The notes beneath the pieces are model-generated. The model had not been told where the DNA came from. It ran no database searches and saw only the letters and a list, made by a program, of their open reading frames with translations. A program made the translations under genes and the position numbers. A stretch of DNA of 64,000 nucleotides from an uncultured Neomegalonema sp. (GTDB taxonomy: Bacteria; Pseudomonadota; Alphaproteobacteria; Rhodobacterales; Rhodobacteraceae), in the NCBI GenBank assembly GCA_938008165.1, contig CALLLP010000006.1, forward strand, positions 1-64,000, in the 5' to 3' direction. This document shows positions 1 through 12,893 of the stretch, in pieces. Every line of letters begins with the position of its first letter. Positions within the stretch are counted from its first letter, which is position 1.

Positions 1-2152
<2,152 letters not shown>

Positions 2153-2225
2153 GGGATCGGTTCTAGGCGTCGGTGCATTGCCTTGCAAGCAGCCCTTGCA
2201 AACCTCGCCCCTGATCGCCTATCTA

Positions 2226-2330
2226 GGGGGTGAGGAGTCGCCGGGCGAGCCTGCCGCCAACCTGGTCAGGTCCGGAAGGAAGCAGCCATAACGGTTCGGT
2301 TTCGGGTCGTGCGGCTTCTCGCTTTACCCC
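2226..2330 (+). ncRNA. ffs: Small bacterial signal recognition particle RNA (4.5S)
   Basis: The RNA forms the scaffold of the SRP with Ffh for co-translational membrane targeting. The sequence contains the hallmark tip of SRP domain IV, GGTCAGGTCC followed by GGAAGGAAGCAGCC, at about 2263-2286. The ends pair as a long rod: the 5' GGGGTGAGGAG side opposes the 3' CTTCTCGCTTTACCCC side. The length of about 105 nt matches the small SRP RNA of proteobacteria. The exact ends are set from the pairing and are good to a few bases. Confidence 0.93.
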
Positions 2331-2402
2331 TTGAATCACGGTTATCATCCGGCGGGGTATCCGGTCGTTTTACGCCGCCTGCCTGTCTGGCGAAAGAAAT
2401 CG

Positions 2403-2783
2403 ATGATTGCGCGCAAGCTTTTTGTCAGTGCCACCGATGCGAAGGGTGGGTTTACCGGGCGAGGCATGGTCTCGCAGGTCCGGGCGCTTGAGGTCATGGA
2501 ACAGTTTGTGACGGCGGAGGAAGGCGAGCGGGCCGTGTTCATGGTGGTGAGCAACCATGATGGGCGGGTCGAGCTGCGCCATGCGTCTGATGCCCTGTCG
2601 GGGATGGTGATGGTGCGGGCCGCGCGTAAAGCGATATTCGGTGGGTTGTTACCCGCGCGCGAGGCGGTGGTCTGGCATATCGACAGGCTGGATCGCGAGG
2701 AGGCGGCGCGGATCGTCACGGCGCTCTATCGCCTGTCTGCGGGATCGTTCCGCGCCTTGGTAAAGCGGGAGATGGCGCGGTGA
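2403..2783 (+). CDS. Hypothetical protein, 126 aa
   Basis: I do not recognise a family. The protein is soluble, mixed alpha/beta and mildly basic, with no signal peptide or membrane segment. A longer version starting 24 codons upstream would run nearly into the SRP RNA and is rejected. The ATG at 2403 gives MIARKLFVSATDA, with a weak purine-rich tract (gaaagaaa) ahead of it. The stop overlaps the ATG of a short downstream frame (TGATG), and obgE follows 192 bp later on the same strand. Codon use looks like that of its neighbours. Confidence 0.6.
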   Translation: MIARKLFVSATDAKGGFTGRGMVSQVRALEVMEQFVTAEEGERAVFMVVSNHDGRVELRHASDALSGMVMVRAARKAIFGGLLPAREAVVWHIDRLDREEAARIVTALYRLSAGSFRALVKREMAR

Positions 2784-2950
2784 TGCGATCGCTGCAAACC
2801 CTTCGCCTGACCTTGAGGGCACCGATCCTGCCGGATGCGGAGTGGGTTATGGTGCCGGTCGAGTGGGGTTTTGACAAAGGCGGGCTTGACCGCATCGAGT
2901 CTGCGGCCTTTAAGGACAACCTCGCCTCCCGTCGATCCTGCTATCCCTGA
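2783..2950 (+). CDS. Possible small protein, 55 aa
   Basis: This open frame begins with an ATG overlapping the previous stop (TGATG) and ends 25 bp before obgE. The predicted peptide starts MRSLQTLRLTLRAP and ends SRRSCYP. It has no recognisable motif, signal peptide or membrane segment. The overlap and position favour a translated frame in the same transcript. The short length and absence of a known family leave open that it is only spacer sequence. Confidence 0.3.
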   Translation: MRSLQTLRLTLRAPILPDAEWVMVPVEWGFDKGGLDRIESAAFKDNLASRRSCYP

Positions 2951-2957
2951 CCCGTGA

Positions 2958-5140
<2,183 letters not shown>

Positions 5141-5231
5141 TCCGCCGGGTGGCTGACGATACCTGCGATGGACTTCCCTTCGATGCGGTGCCCTTCGGGT
5201 TGCGCGCGCTCTGGACTGTGTGAGAAGACTC

Positions 5232-6506
5232 ATGACCGAGAACACCCCCGTCGATCTTTCTGCCATGATGCGGCAGGTGGGCCTTGATGCCCGCGCCGCT
5301 GCCGCCGTGCTGGCCTCGACCCCGCCGGAGACGAAGGAGCGCGCCCTGCGGGCGGCGGCGGCGGCATTGCGGGCATCGGTTCCGGTGCTGCTGGAGGCGA
5401 ATGCGCGGGATCTGGAATACGGGCGCGACAAGGGGCTGACGACGGCCATGATGGATCGCCTCGTCCTGAATCCCGAACGGATCGAAGGCATGGCGGCGGG
5501 GGTCGAGAGTGTCGCGGCGTCCGATGATCCTGTCGGGGCGGTCATCGCGGAATGGGAGCGTCCCAATGGCCTGCATATCCGCCGGGTCCGTACGCCGCTG
5601 GGCGTGATTGGCGTGATCTATGAAAGCCGTCCCAATGTCACCGCCGATGCTGGGGCGCTGTGTCTGAAATCCGGCAATGCGGCCATCCTGCGCGGGGGGT
5701 CCGAGAGCTTTCATTCGGCGACCGCGATCCATGCCGCGCTGGTCGAGGGGCTGCGCGCGGTGGATCTGCCCGAAACCGCGATCCAACTGGTGCCGACCCG
5801 CGACCGGGCGGCGGTGGGGCATTTGCTCGGCGGGCTGGACGGGACGGTCGATGTCATCGTCCCGCGCGGTGGGCGCGGGCTGGTCGAGCGGGTGCAATCG
5901 GATGCGCGGGTGCCGGTCTTTGCCCATCTCGACGGTATTTGTCATCTCTATATCGATGCGGGTGCGGATCGCCAAATGGCGGTCGATCTGGCCGTGAATG
6001 CCAAGATGCGGCGCACGGGTATCTGTGGCGCTGCCGAATGTCTGCTGTTTGATCGCGCGGCGGCGGATGCAGTTGCGCCGGTCGTCACCGCCCTGCGCGC
6101 GGCGGGGTGCGAGGTGCGCGGCGATGCGGATATTCAGGCCGCTGCCGAGGGGGTTGTGCCTGCGTCCGAGGATGATTTCGGACATGAATTCCTCGACACG
6201 ATCATCGCGGCGCGCATGGTTGACGGTGTGGATGGAGCCATCGCCCATATCCGCGAATTCGGGTCGAGCCATACCGATTGCATCATTACCGAAGACGATG
6301 CCACCGCCGGGATATTCTTTGCCCGGCTCGATTCCGCGATCCTGATGCGCAATACCTCGACCCAGTTTGCCGATGGGGGCGAGTTTGGCATGGGGGCCGA
6401 GATCGGAATCGCGACCGGCAAGATGCATGCCCGTGGTCCGATCGGGGCAGAGCAATTGACCAGTTTCAAATATCTTGTCGAGTCGACGGGCGCAGTGCGT
6501 CCCTGA
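5232..6506 (+). CDS. proA: Glutamate-5-semialdehyde dehydrogenase (gamma-glutamyl phosphate reductase)
   Basis: ProA reduces gamma-glutamyl phosphate made by ProB, using NADPH, to glutamate semialdehyde. It is an aldehyde-dehydrogenase-fold enzyme of 424 residues. The catalytic cysteine is Cys265 in the segment [13 protein letters not shown], and ESRPNVTAD lies at 131-139. The ATG at 5232 is chosen over an in-frame GTG at 5220 because GAGAAG sits just upstream at a normal spacing. A GC-rich hairpin follows the stop codon. Confidence 0.96.
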   Translation: MTENTPVDLSAMMRQVGLDARAAAAVLASTPPETKERALRAAAAALRASVPVLLEANARDLEYGRDKGLTTAMMDRLVLNPERIEGMAAGVESVAASDDPVGAVIAEWERPNGLHIRRVRTPLGVIGVIYESRPNVTADAGALCLKSGNAAILRGGSESFHSATAIHAALVEGLRAVDLPETAIQLVPTRDRAAVGHLLGGLDGTVDVIVPRGGRGLVERVQSDARVPVFAHLDGICHLYIDAGADRQMAVDLAVNAKMRRTGICGAAECLLFDRAAADAVAPVVTALRAAGCEVRGDADIQAAAEGVVPASEDDFGHEFLDTIIAARMVDGVDGAIAHIREFGSSHTDCIITEDDATAGIFFARLDSAILMRNTSTQFADGGEFGMGAEIGIATGKMHARGPIGAEQLTSFKYLVESTGAVRP

Positions 6507-6522
6507 TCGCCCGCCGGGCACC

Positions 6523-6553
6523 GGGGCGGTTCGGCGTCGGTATAGGCCGCCCC
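6523..6553 (+). terminator. Hairpin after proA, terminator-like
   Basis: A 7-bp GC-only stem (GGGGCGG / CCGCCCC) encloses a 17-nt loop and lies 16 bp after the proA stop. No T-run follows, so intrinsic termination is not certain. It is the only obvious structure between proA and mcl1. Confidence 0.4.
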
Positions 6554-6622
6554 TGTCGCCAATCCTAAGGCACGATGACCGAAGGGCAAAGATCGCCCCT
6601 CGCGGGGCCTGTCGCTGTCCTC

Positions 6623-6652
6623 TTGACACATCTTCGCCCCTGCTTCTACTGC
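6623..6652 (+). promoter_or_regulatory. Candidate sigma-70 promoter for mcl1
   Basis: A perfect TTGACA -35 hexamer (6623-6628) is followed at about 17-18 bp by a weak -10 (ctactg or tactgc). It lies 32 bp before the mcl1 start, and a GGAGG ribosome-binding site lies between them. The -35 is convincing; the -10 is poor. Confidence 0.4.
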
Positions 6653-6683
6653 ACTGCAACAATCCAGTCCGGAGGTCAGCCCC

Positions 6684-7664
6684 ATGAGTTTCAAGATACA
6701 GCCCGCCCCCGTTGCGCGCCCCAATCGGTGCCAGCTATTCGGCCCCGGCTCGCGCACGGCCCTGTTCGAGAAGATGGCGGCGTCGGCGGCGGATGTGATC
6801 AATCTGGACCTTGAGGATTCGGTCGCGCCCAGTGACAAGGATGTGGCCCGCGAGAACATCATTGCGGCGACCCATGACGTCGACTGGAATTCCAAGGCCC
6901 TGTCGGTGCGGATCAACGGTCTCGACACGCCCTATTGGTACAGGGATGTGGTCGATCTGCTGGAGCGCGCGTCGGATCGGCTCGACCTGATCATGATTCC
7001 GAAAGTGGGCTGCCCCGAAGACCTTTACGCCGTCGATTCGCTGGTCACGGCCATCGAGCGGGCCAAAGGGCGCAAAAAGCCCATCGGTTTTGAGATCATC
7101 ATCGAGACGGCGGCGGGGGCACAGAATCTCGATGCCATTGCCCAAGGCTCACCCCGGCTGCAATCCATGAGCTTTGGCGTGGCCGATTACGCCGCCTCCA
7201 TGGGGATGCAGGTTACCGGGATCGGAGGCACGCAGGCCGGATACGACATGCTTGCCGATGGAGAGCCGGGCAGCGAGCGCGCGCTCTTTCCCGCCGATCC
7301 GTGGCATTATCCGAGTGTGCGGATGGTCGCGGCCTGCCGTCAGTATGGGATTTTGCCGGTGGATGGCCCATTCGGCGATTTCTCGGACCCGGATGCATTC
7401 CGGGCGCAGGCGCGGCGGTCGGCCATTCTGGGCTGTGTCGGCAAATGGGCGATCCATCCCAAACAGATCGACGTGGCGAACGACGTCTTCACCCCTTCGG
7501 CGGAGATCGTGGCCCGCGCACGGGCGATCCTTGCGGCGATGAAGCAAGCGGAAGAGGCCGGGCAGGGCGCGGCGGTGCTCGATGGAAAGCTGATCGACAT
7601 CGCTTCGGCACGTCAGGCGAAGGTCGTCGTCGATCAAATCGAACTGATCGACGGCGCATCCTGA
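6684..7664 (+). CDS. mcl1: L-malyl-CoA / beta-methylmalyl-CoA lyase
   Basis: This enzyme of the CitE-like superfamily cleaves beta-methylmalyl-CoA to glyoxylate and propionyl-CoA and condenses or cleaves malyl-CoA, as used in the ethylmalonyl-CoA pathway. The 326 residues start MSFKIQPAPVARPNRCQLFG, closely resembling Rhodobacter Mcl1 as I remember it. Metal and CoA-site motifs are NLDLEDSVA (40-48), the acidic residue in FEIIIET (Glu141) and SFGVADYAASMG (163-174). A GGAGG motif lies 9 bp upstream of the ATG. It is a single-gene unit, convergent with the TPR lipoprotein. Confidence 0.93.
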   Translation: MSFKIQPAPVARPNRCQLFGPGSRTALFEKMAASAADVINLDLEDSVAPSDKDVARENIIAATHDVDWNSKALSVRINGLDTPYWYRDVVDLLERASDRLDLIMIPKVGCPEDLYAVDSLVTAIERAKGRKKPIGFEIIIETAAGAQNLDAIAQGSPRLQSMSFGVADYAASMGMQVTGIGGTQAGYDMLADGEPGSERALFPADPWHYPSVRMVAACRQYGILPVDGPFGDFSDPDAFRAQARRSAILGCVGKWAIHPKQIDVANDVFTPSAEIVARARAILAAMKQAEEAGQGAAVLDGKLIDIASARQAKVVVDQIELIDGAS

Positions 7665-7704
7665 AGCTGGCCAGCCATCCGCCCCGGTCTGAGCGCGTTT
7701 CACT

Positions 7705-8610
7705 CTAGTCGATGCTGGAATAGACGATCTGACCGACCGGCGGAAGGTCGGTTTCGAGCGGTGTCAGCTCGACGCGCGACCCTGCGATGGCATAGACGAG
7801 GCTGCCATCGGCAGAACCGGCATCGAGGGGCGTGTCGAGGGCGGTGATGATGTCGTTCTGTGGGCTGCTTGCCTGCGACGCCATATAATCTTCATAGGAT
7901 CCAACGGGCCGATACTGGCCTTGCGTATCGGACGGAGGGTCGTCGACGGGGCGTGCCTCGATGGTCTGGACCGGGGCGGTGAAGGCTTCTGAGGCCAGAG
8001 CCGGTTCATCCGCCCGATCGATATAGAGCGGGGCCATCCGCTCCAGTCCTTCGGCGGCGAGGACGGCGATTTGGGCCTGGTCCTGCCGTTGCCGGGTCAG
8101 CGCTGTGTAGGTTCCGGAATCTGCGGCGCTCGACGACAGGCGCGCCTTTTCGTAGAAGCGATTGGCGGCATCCTCCTCGCCTGCCAGTTCATAGACCGAG
8201 GCGAGACCCAGAAAAGCGTAGGCATTGTCCGGCTCCGCATCCAGTGCATCCAGAAAATGGATTTCCGCCCCCGCCAGATCGCCGGTTTCATAGGCGTTGC
8301 GGCCCTGATAATTGGCGGTGAAGGCGCGGGTTTCTTCGGGCGATGCGTGGATAGTCTGGATGGTTCCGACCTCCTGACCGATATCCTCGCCGATCGTTTC
8401 CATTCCGAGCAGGGCATAGGGGTTATTCGGGTCCACCGCCAAGGCTGCCTCGAAATGGGTTCTGGCGCCCTGATAATCGCCCTGATTGAACGCATCATAG
8501 CCACGGGAGGCCGCTTGATCGGGGTTCAGGAGCGCCGCTTCGTCGGTGCTTTTCGTACATCCGGCCATCAAGGCTACGAGACCAATCGTGCAACAAAGTC
8601 GACGTGACAT
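7705..8610 (-). CDS. TPR-repeat lipoprotein
   Basis: The 301-residue product has a short signal peptide with lipobox LMAGC (lipidated Cys18), so it should be anchored on the outer face of a membrane. At least two tetratricopeptide-like units are visible: AFNQGDYQGARTHFEAAL and AYETGDLAGAEIHFLDAL. They are followed by a low-complexity C-terminal third. TPR lipoproteins usually hold envelope complexes together, but no partner is evident here. AAAGGA precedes the ATG at a normal spacing. It is divergent from modA. Confidence 0.8.
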   Translation of the reverse strand: MSRRLCCTIGLVALMAGCTKSTDEAALLNPDQAASRGYDAFNQGDYQGARTHFEAALAVDPNNPYALLGMETIGEDIGQEVGTIQTIHASPEETRAFTANYQGRNAYETGDLAGAEIHFLDALDAEPDNAYAFLGLASVYELAGEEDAANRFYEKARLSSSAADSGTYTALTRQRQDQAQIAVLAAEGLERMAPLYIDRADEPALASEAFTAPVQTIEARPVDDPPSDTQGQYRPVGSYEDYMASQASSPQNDIITALDTPLDAGSADGSLVYAIAGSRVELTPLETDLPPVGQIVYSSID

Positions 8611-8781
8611 GGTAAATCCTTTCGAGGCGAGAACGCGTCATCAGACCGGAATACGCCTATGATGATGTTGAGTTTCCGGCGATTTTGCAATCATAATTGC
8701 CCCGTTGCGATGCCGAAGGGCCTTGACAGGGCGGGGGCGAGACCGTCGATACCGATTGGGCGTTACAGGCGAGGTTCCCCC

Positions 8782-9555
8782 GTGTTTCCATGGCGGCCAT
8801 CATCGATCCGGCGGCTGGCCCTTGCGGTGACGCTCTGGCTTGGTCCCTCTCTTGCGGTTGCGGAGACCGTCACCGTGGCGGTGGCGGCGAATTTCGTGAC
8901 GACCCTCGAAAAGCTCGCGACCCGGTTCGAAGCGGATAGCGGGCATGAGGTGCGGATCGTCTCCGGTTCCACAGGCAAGATTTATACCCAGATCATCCAT
9001 GGCGCGCCATTCGACCTGTTCCTTGCCGCCGATGCCGCCCGGCCCGCCCGGTTGGTGGAGGAGGGCCGGGCGCGCAGGCAGGACCGTCGCCCCTATGCGC
9101 TGGGGCGGCTGGTTTTATGGAGCCGGGGCGCGGATGCGTCGGAGGCGCTGTTGCAGGAGAGGGCATTGACCCGCGTTGCCATCGCCAATCCCGATCTTGC
9201 GCCCTATGGTGTGGCGGCGATGGAGACATTGGACCATTACGGCCTGACCGGCGAGGCGGCCCCCGCGCTTGTCAGCGGTGAGAATGTCGCCCAGGCCATC
9301 GCCATGCTCGCGACCGGCAATGTCGATCATGCGTTTGTGCCGCTCTCGATCCGGGGCAATGCGGCGCTGTCGGATATTGGCACGATGTGGGTGATTCCCC
9401 CCGCCGCCTATGCGCCGATCCGTCAGGATGCCGTATTGCTGAAGCGCGGGGCGGAGAACCCGGCGGCGGTCGCATTCTTCACGTTTCTGGCTTCGGAGAA
9501 AGGCGGCGCGATCATCCTCGCCGATGGATATGCCTTGGCGGGGGGGGCGCCATGA
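8782..9555 (+). CDS. modA: Molybdate ABC transporter, periplasmic binding protein
   Basis: ModA captures molybdate or tungstate in the periplasm. After a signal peptide (RRLALAVTLWLGPSLAVA, cleavage before ETVTVAVAANF), the mature part shows the typical beginning and the SGSTGKIYTQI oxyanion-binding segment. A GTG at 8782 with GAGG seven bases upstream is preferred. Earlier in-frame starts (from 8659) would add about 41 residues before the signal sequence. It overlaps modB as ATGA. No modC follows. Confidence 0.9.
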   Translation: MFPWRPSSIRRLALAVTLWLGPSLAVAETVTVAVAANFVTTLEKLATRFEADSGHEVRIVSGSTGKIYTQIIHGAPFDLFLAADAARPARLVEEGRARRQDRRPYALGRLVLWSRGADASEALLQERALTRVAIANPDLAPYGVAAMETLDHYGLTGEAAPALVSGENVAQAIAMLATGNVDHAFVPLSIRGNAALSDIGTMWVIPPAAYAPIRQDAVLLKRGAENPAAVAFFTFLASEKGGAIILADGYALAGGAP

Positions 9556-10220
9556 GCATCGATCTCGGCCCGCTGTGGTTGACCCTGCATCTTGCGGCGG
9601 TGACGACCGCGATCCTGTTCGTCATCGGAACGCCGCTGGCTTGGTGGCTGGCCACGACCCGAAGCCGGATTCGCCCGTATCTGGAGGCGGTGACGGCCCT
9701 GCCGCTGGTGCTGCCCCCGACCGTTCTGGGGTTTTATCTGCTGGTGATGCTCAGCCCAACCGCGCCGCTGGGCGGGGCGTGGGTCTCGATCACGGGGGAG
9801 GCGCTGACCTTCTCGTTTGCGGGGCTGGTTATCGCCTCGATCGTCTATTCCCTGCCCTTCATGGTACAGCCGTTGCAGGCGGCCTTCGAGCGGGTCGGGC
9901 CGATGCCGATGGAGGCGGCGGCGAGCCTGCGGGCCTCGCGGCTGGATGCGTTCTTCACGGTGGCGGTGCCGCTCTCGGCGCGGGGGTTTCTGACGGCGGG
10001 TGTCCTGACATTCGCCCATACCATTGGCGAATTCGGGGTCGTGCTGATGATCGGCGGCAATATTCCGGGCGAGACGCGGGTGATCTCCATCGCCATCTAT
10101 GAACAGGTCGAGACCCTGCGCTACGCGGAGGCGCATGTATTGTCGGCGGGGATGCTGATCTTCTCGTTCGTGGTGCTCGCGGCGGTCTATGCGGTCAACC
10201 GGCCCCGGATGCTGGCGTAA
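9552..10220 (+). CDS. modB: Molybdate ABC transporter, permease
   Basis: ModB is the inner-membrane channel of the molybdate importer. The 222 residues contain five or so membrane segments and the ABC coupling motif EAAASLRASRLDAFFTV followed by AHTIGEFGVVLMIGG, diagnostic of ModB. It is translationally coupled to modA (ATGA). The ATP-hydrolysing subunit ModC, usually the next gene, is absent. The next frame is an acyl-carrier protein on the opposite strand. Confidence 0.92.
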   Translation: MSIDLGPLWLTLHLAAVTTAILFVIGTPLAWWLATTRSRIRPYLEAVTALPLVLPPTVLGFYLLVMLSPTAPLGGAWVSITGEALTFSFAGLVIASIVYSLPFMVQPLQAAFERVGPMPMEAAASLRASRLDAFFTVAVPLSARGFLTAGVLTFAHTIGEFGVVLMIGGNIPGETRVISIAIYEQVETLRYAEAHVLSAGMLIFSFVVLAAVYAVNRPRMLA

Positions 10221-10225
10221 GAGGA

Positions 10226-10462
10226 TTACGCGGCGAGGGTGTGTATGCCCTTTTCCTCCAGCATCGCCCGCATATCCCCAAGGCTGCGCATCCGCGTGAT
10301 TTCGCCCATGGAAAATTGCACCTCATAGGCGACTTCGACCGATAGCAACAGGTCGATATGGCGGGCGCTGTCCCAATGGGGCGTATTCTGCGCCGTGCTG
10401 GCATCCGAGAGGGTGTTTTCGGGCACGCCAAAGATATTGGCCGCCAGGCGTGTCAGGGTCAT
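10226..10462 (-). CDS. Acyl carrier protein-like, 78 aa
   Basis: This small phosphopantetheine-attachment protein has the prosthetic-group motif as WDSARH (Ser32), followed by an amphipathic helix (IDLLLSVEVAYEV), as in stand-alone ACPs. The start at 10462 is preceded by AGGAGA at seven bases; an upstream in-frame start 35 codons earlier is rejected. It has no neighbouring synthase, ligase or transferase, so its acyl substrate is unknown. It is an orphan ACP distinct from the fatty-acid ACP. Confidence 0.75.
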   Translation of the reverse strand: MTLTRLAANIFGVPENTLSDASTAQNTPHWDSARHIDLLLSVEVAYEVQFSMGEITRMRSLGDMRAMLEEKGIHTLAA

Positions 10463-10615
10463 TGACAGGTCTCCTGCTAGAAAAGCCCTGTCGTCATAGA
10501 TGCTTGGGGTTGCGATCGTGTAAAGCCCGGTCCTTTCCTGTTGCCAGAGGGCAGGTGCAGCGGGCATAATCGCGCCATCGTTTCATAAGTGAAACACCCG
10601 AGAAAGGATGCCGTT

Positions 10616-10852
10616 ATGGATACGGAAAAACCCATCAGGATTTATCCGATCGAGCTGGTCTTTGCGGCGGCGCTGATCGGCGTTGTCATCGTTTTCGCGC
10701 TATTCAGCCAAATCTGGCAGGATGACGGGCTGATTAGCAACGCGTTTTCATTCTCGCGTATCCTGACCGTCTTGGCGGCCATCGCGGTCGGCGTCGGAAT
10801 CGGCTGGATGGTCTTTCCGCGCATCCCCTTCATGGGGTCGAAGGACGACTGA
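10616..10852 (+). CDS. Small inner-membrane protein, 78 aa, unknown function
   Basis: The protein has two clear transmembrane helices (about residues 13-32 and 47-66) with a short acidic connector. A conserved-looking segment, GIGWMVFPRIPF, lies at the second membrane exit. AAAGGA precedes the ATG. It is divergent from the ACP gene. No family is recognised. A hairpin typical of a bidirectional terminator follows. Confidence 0.65.
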   Translation: MDTEKPIRIYPIELVFAAALIGVVIVFALFSQIWQDDGLISNAFSFSRILTVLAAIAVGVGIGWMVFPRIPFMGSKDD

Positions 10853-10861
10853 TACTTCCTG

Positions 10862-10887
10862 CCCCTGTCCCGGATATGGGGCAGGGG
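10862..10887. terminator. Bidirectional terminator hairpin
   Basis: A 10-bp stem (CCCCTGTCCC against GGGGCAGGGG, one G-U wobble) with a 6-nt loop lies exactly between two converging genes. It can serve both strands. There is no long T-run on either side. Confidence 0.6.
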
Positions 10888-10918
10888 TCTTCAGGGCATC
10901 GATCTGCAAAGCCCCCGA

Positions 10919-11917
10919 TCAGGCTTCGGCACCCCGGCGGCGGCGGCCGCCACCCCGGCGACCGCCGGTCGAGGTCTTTGCCGATTCGGCGGCGGCTTCG
11001 GCAAAGGTCGCCTCGCCCCGTTCCACCGCTTCCATCGTCTTGCAGTGCTTGATCCATGCGGCCCCGTTGGGGTCGTTGTTCATGAGGAAGTTGGCGGCGC
11101 GGATTGCCTCCATTTCCTGCGGGCGAACGGGGTTCATGATCGCCGATGTCATGCCTGCCGCGATGGCCATGGGCAGGAAGGCCCCGTTGATCCCGTGGCG
11201 ATTGGGCAGGCCGAACGAGATATTCGATGCGCCGCAGGTCGTATTGACGCCCAGTTCCCCGCGCAACCGGCGTACTAGCGTAAACACCTGATGCCCCGCC
11301 GTGGCCATCGCACCGATGGGCATCACCAGCGGATCGACCACGATATCCTCGGCCTTGATGCCGAAATCCGCCGCCCGCTCGACGATCTTTTTCGCCACGG
11401 CGAAGCGCACTTCGGGGTCTTCGGAAATGCCGGTATCGTCATTGGAGATCGCGACGACGGGCACATTGTATTTCTTGACCAGCGGCAGGACAAGTTCCAG
11501 ACGATCCTCCTCGCCCGTGACCGAGTTCAACAGCGGGCGGCCTTCGGCGGCTTCCAGCCCGTTTTGCAGCGCGCCGGGGACCGAGCTGTCAATGCAGAGC
11601 GGCACATCGACCAACGCCTGAATCCGCGATACCAGCTCGCGCATCAGGGGCGGCTCGACAAAGTTGTTATCGGCGTAGCGGGGGTCTTCGGCCATTTTGT
11701 TCGAGAAGACCGCGCCGGAATTCACGTCCAACACCGTGGCCCCGCAGGCGACTTGTTCCAATGCGTCGCGCTCGACGGTCGAGAAATCGCCCTGTTCCAG
11801 TTCGGCGGCCAGTTTCTTGCGGCCCGTCGGATTGATCCGCTCGCCGATCACGCAGAAGGGTTCGTCGAAGCCGATCACGACGGTTTTGGATTTCGACTCG
11901 ATAACGGTGCGGGTCAT
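10919..11917 (-). CDS. Methyltetrahydrofolate:corrinoid methyltransferase, pterin-binding (MetH-type domain as a separate protein)
   Basis: The 332-residue protein has the pterin-binding TIM-barrel fold of the folate domain of MetH and of AcsE/MtgA-type methyltransferases. It should move the methyl group of methyl-THF to a corrinoid protein. Visible motifs are VIGERINPTGRKKL (23-36), VLDVNSGAV (63-71), CIDSS (109-113), LLNSVTGEEDRL and CGASNISFGLPNR. The last 15 residues are a Gly/Arg tail (GGRRGGGRRRRGAEA). In Roseobacter-type bacteria this is one part of a three-piece methionine synthase. No corrinoid-binding or reactivase gene lies nearby. It shares strand and probably transcript with the next two genes. 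Confidence 0.88.
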   Translation of the reverse strand: MTRTVIESKSKTVVIGFDEPFCVIGERINPTGRKKLAAELEQGDFSTVERDALEQVACGATVLDVNSGAVFSNKMAEDPRYADNNFVEPPLMRELVSRIQALVDVPLCIDSSVPGALQNGLEAAEGRPLLNSVTGEEDRLELVLPLVKKYNVPVVAISNDDTGISEDPEVRFAVAKKIVERAADFGIKAEDIVVDPLVMPIGAMATAGHQVFTLVRRLRGELGVNTTCGASNISFGLPNRHGINGAFLPMAIAAGMTSAIMNPVRPQEMEAIRAANFLMNNDPNGAAWIKHCKTMEAVERGEATFAEAAAESAKTSTGGRRGGGRRRRGAEA

Positions 11918-11947
11918 GGGGGTACTTTCAGTGCGAGAAAAAAGAAA

Positions 11948-12865
11948 TCAGTCGTCGCGATTTTCGGTAATCCATTCGGCGGTTTTGCCGATCCCGCCGA
12001 GGGGGAAGAAATGGACATGGCTGATGGCAAAATCCGGATTCGCGGCCTTGTGAACGGCCAGATCGGTGACGAATTCATCCGGTTTGAAGGGTAACAAAAG
12101 CTTGGTCGCATCCGCTGCCCGCTTTTGCAGTACGCGCAGCGAGGGACCGACGCCGCAGGCAATGGCGAATTTGATCATCGTTTGCAGTTTTGCAGGACCG
12201 GCAACCCCGATATGCACCGGAATGTCGATCCCTTCGGCCTTCAAGCGATCCGCCCAAGCGATGACGGGCTTGGCTTCGAAACAGAATTGCGTGGCCAGCG
12301 CCATCTGCGCATCGCTGGTGTCACTGAAGCTCTGCTTCCAGCGCAGGGCATCCATGACGTTTGTGTCCGAGCCGTCGGGGTCGATATCCTTGTTGCCTTC
12401 CGGGTGTCCGGCGACATGCAGGCGCTTGAAGCCTTTTGCGCCGAACAGGCCGGTTTCCAGCAGATCCATCGACGAGGCCAAGCTGCCATGGGGCTTGTCG
12501 ACGCCCCCCGCCAGTAACAGCGCCTGATCCACACCCGCTTCGCCCTGATAACGGTCGATCCAGTCTTCGAGCATGGCCGCATCGGCGATGATCCGCGCCG
12601 GAAAATGAGGCATGACGTGAAAGCCGTCCGCCGCCAGACGCTTTGCGGTCTCGACCATCTCCTTGATGGGCGTGCCCTCGATATGGGCGATATAGACGCG
12701 GGTTCCGGGGGCGAGGATCGCCTTGAAATCCTCGACCTTCGCTGCCGTGCGCGGCATCACCTCGATCGAGCATCCCTGAAGAAACGCGCTTACGGCCTCG
12801 CGCTCGGCGCTCGTCTGGGCTTGCGGTTTGTCTTGCGAACCGAACAGGGCGGAAAGAAGGGCCAT
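11948..12865 (-). CDS. Methylenetetrahydrofolate reductase-like protein (second MTHFR paralogue)
   Basis: The 305-residue protein has the MTHFR TIM-barrel layout but is divergent from canonical MetF encoded at 13375. Segments such as EGTPIKEMVETAKRL, DGFHVMPHFPAR, ALLLAGG and VAGHPEGNKDID align with the MTHFR flavin/folate barrel. This form is typically found next to pterin:corrinoid methyltransferases in alphaproteobacteria. The ATG at 12865 (MALLSALFGS) is chosen over an upstream start that would overlap the preceding gene. It lies 30 bp upstream of the methyltransferase on the same strand. Whether it is redox-active is unknown. Confidence 0.78.
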   Translation of the reverse strand: MALLSALFGSQDKPQAQTSAEREAVSAFLQGCSIEVMPRTAAKVEDFKAILAPGTRVYIAHIEGTPIKEMVETAKRLAADGFHVMPHFPARIIADAAMLEDWIDRYQGEAGVDQALLLAGGVDKPHGSLASSMDLLETGLFGAKGFKRLHVAGHPEGNKDIDPDGSDTNVMDALRWKQSFSDTSDAQMALATQFCFEAKPVIAWADRLKAEGIDIPVHIGVAGPAKLQTMIKFAIACGVGPSLRVLQKRAADATKLLLPFKPDEFVTDLAVHKAANPDFAISHVHFFPLGGIGKTAEWITENRDD

Positions 12866-12893
12866 CAGGGTCACTCCCGTCTGAGAGAAGAGG

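Noticed and set aside
2403-2950. Toxin-antitoxin pair from two small adjacent frames
   Set aside because: Neither product resembles a known toxin or antitoxin, and the second frame is doubtful.
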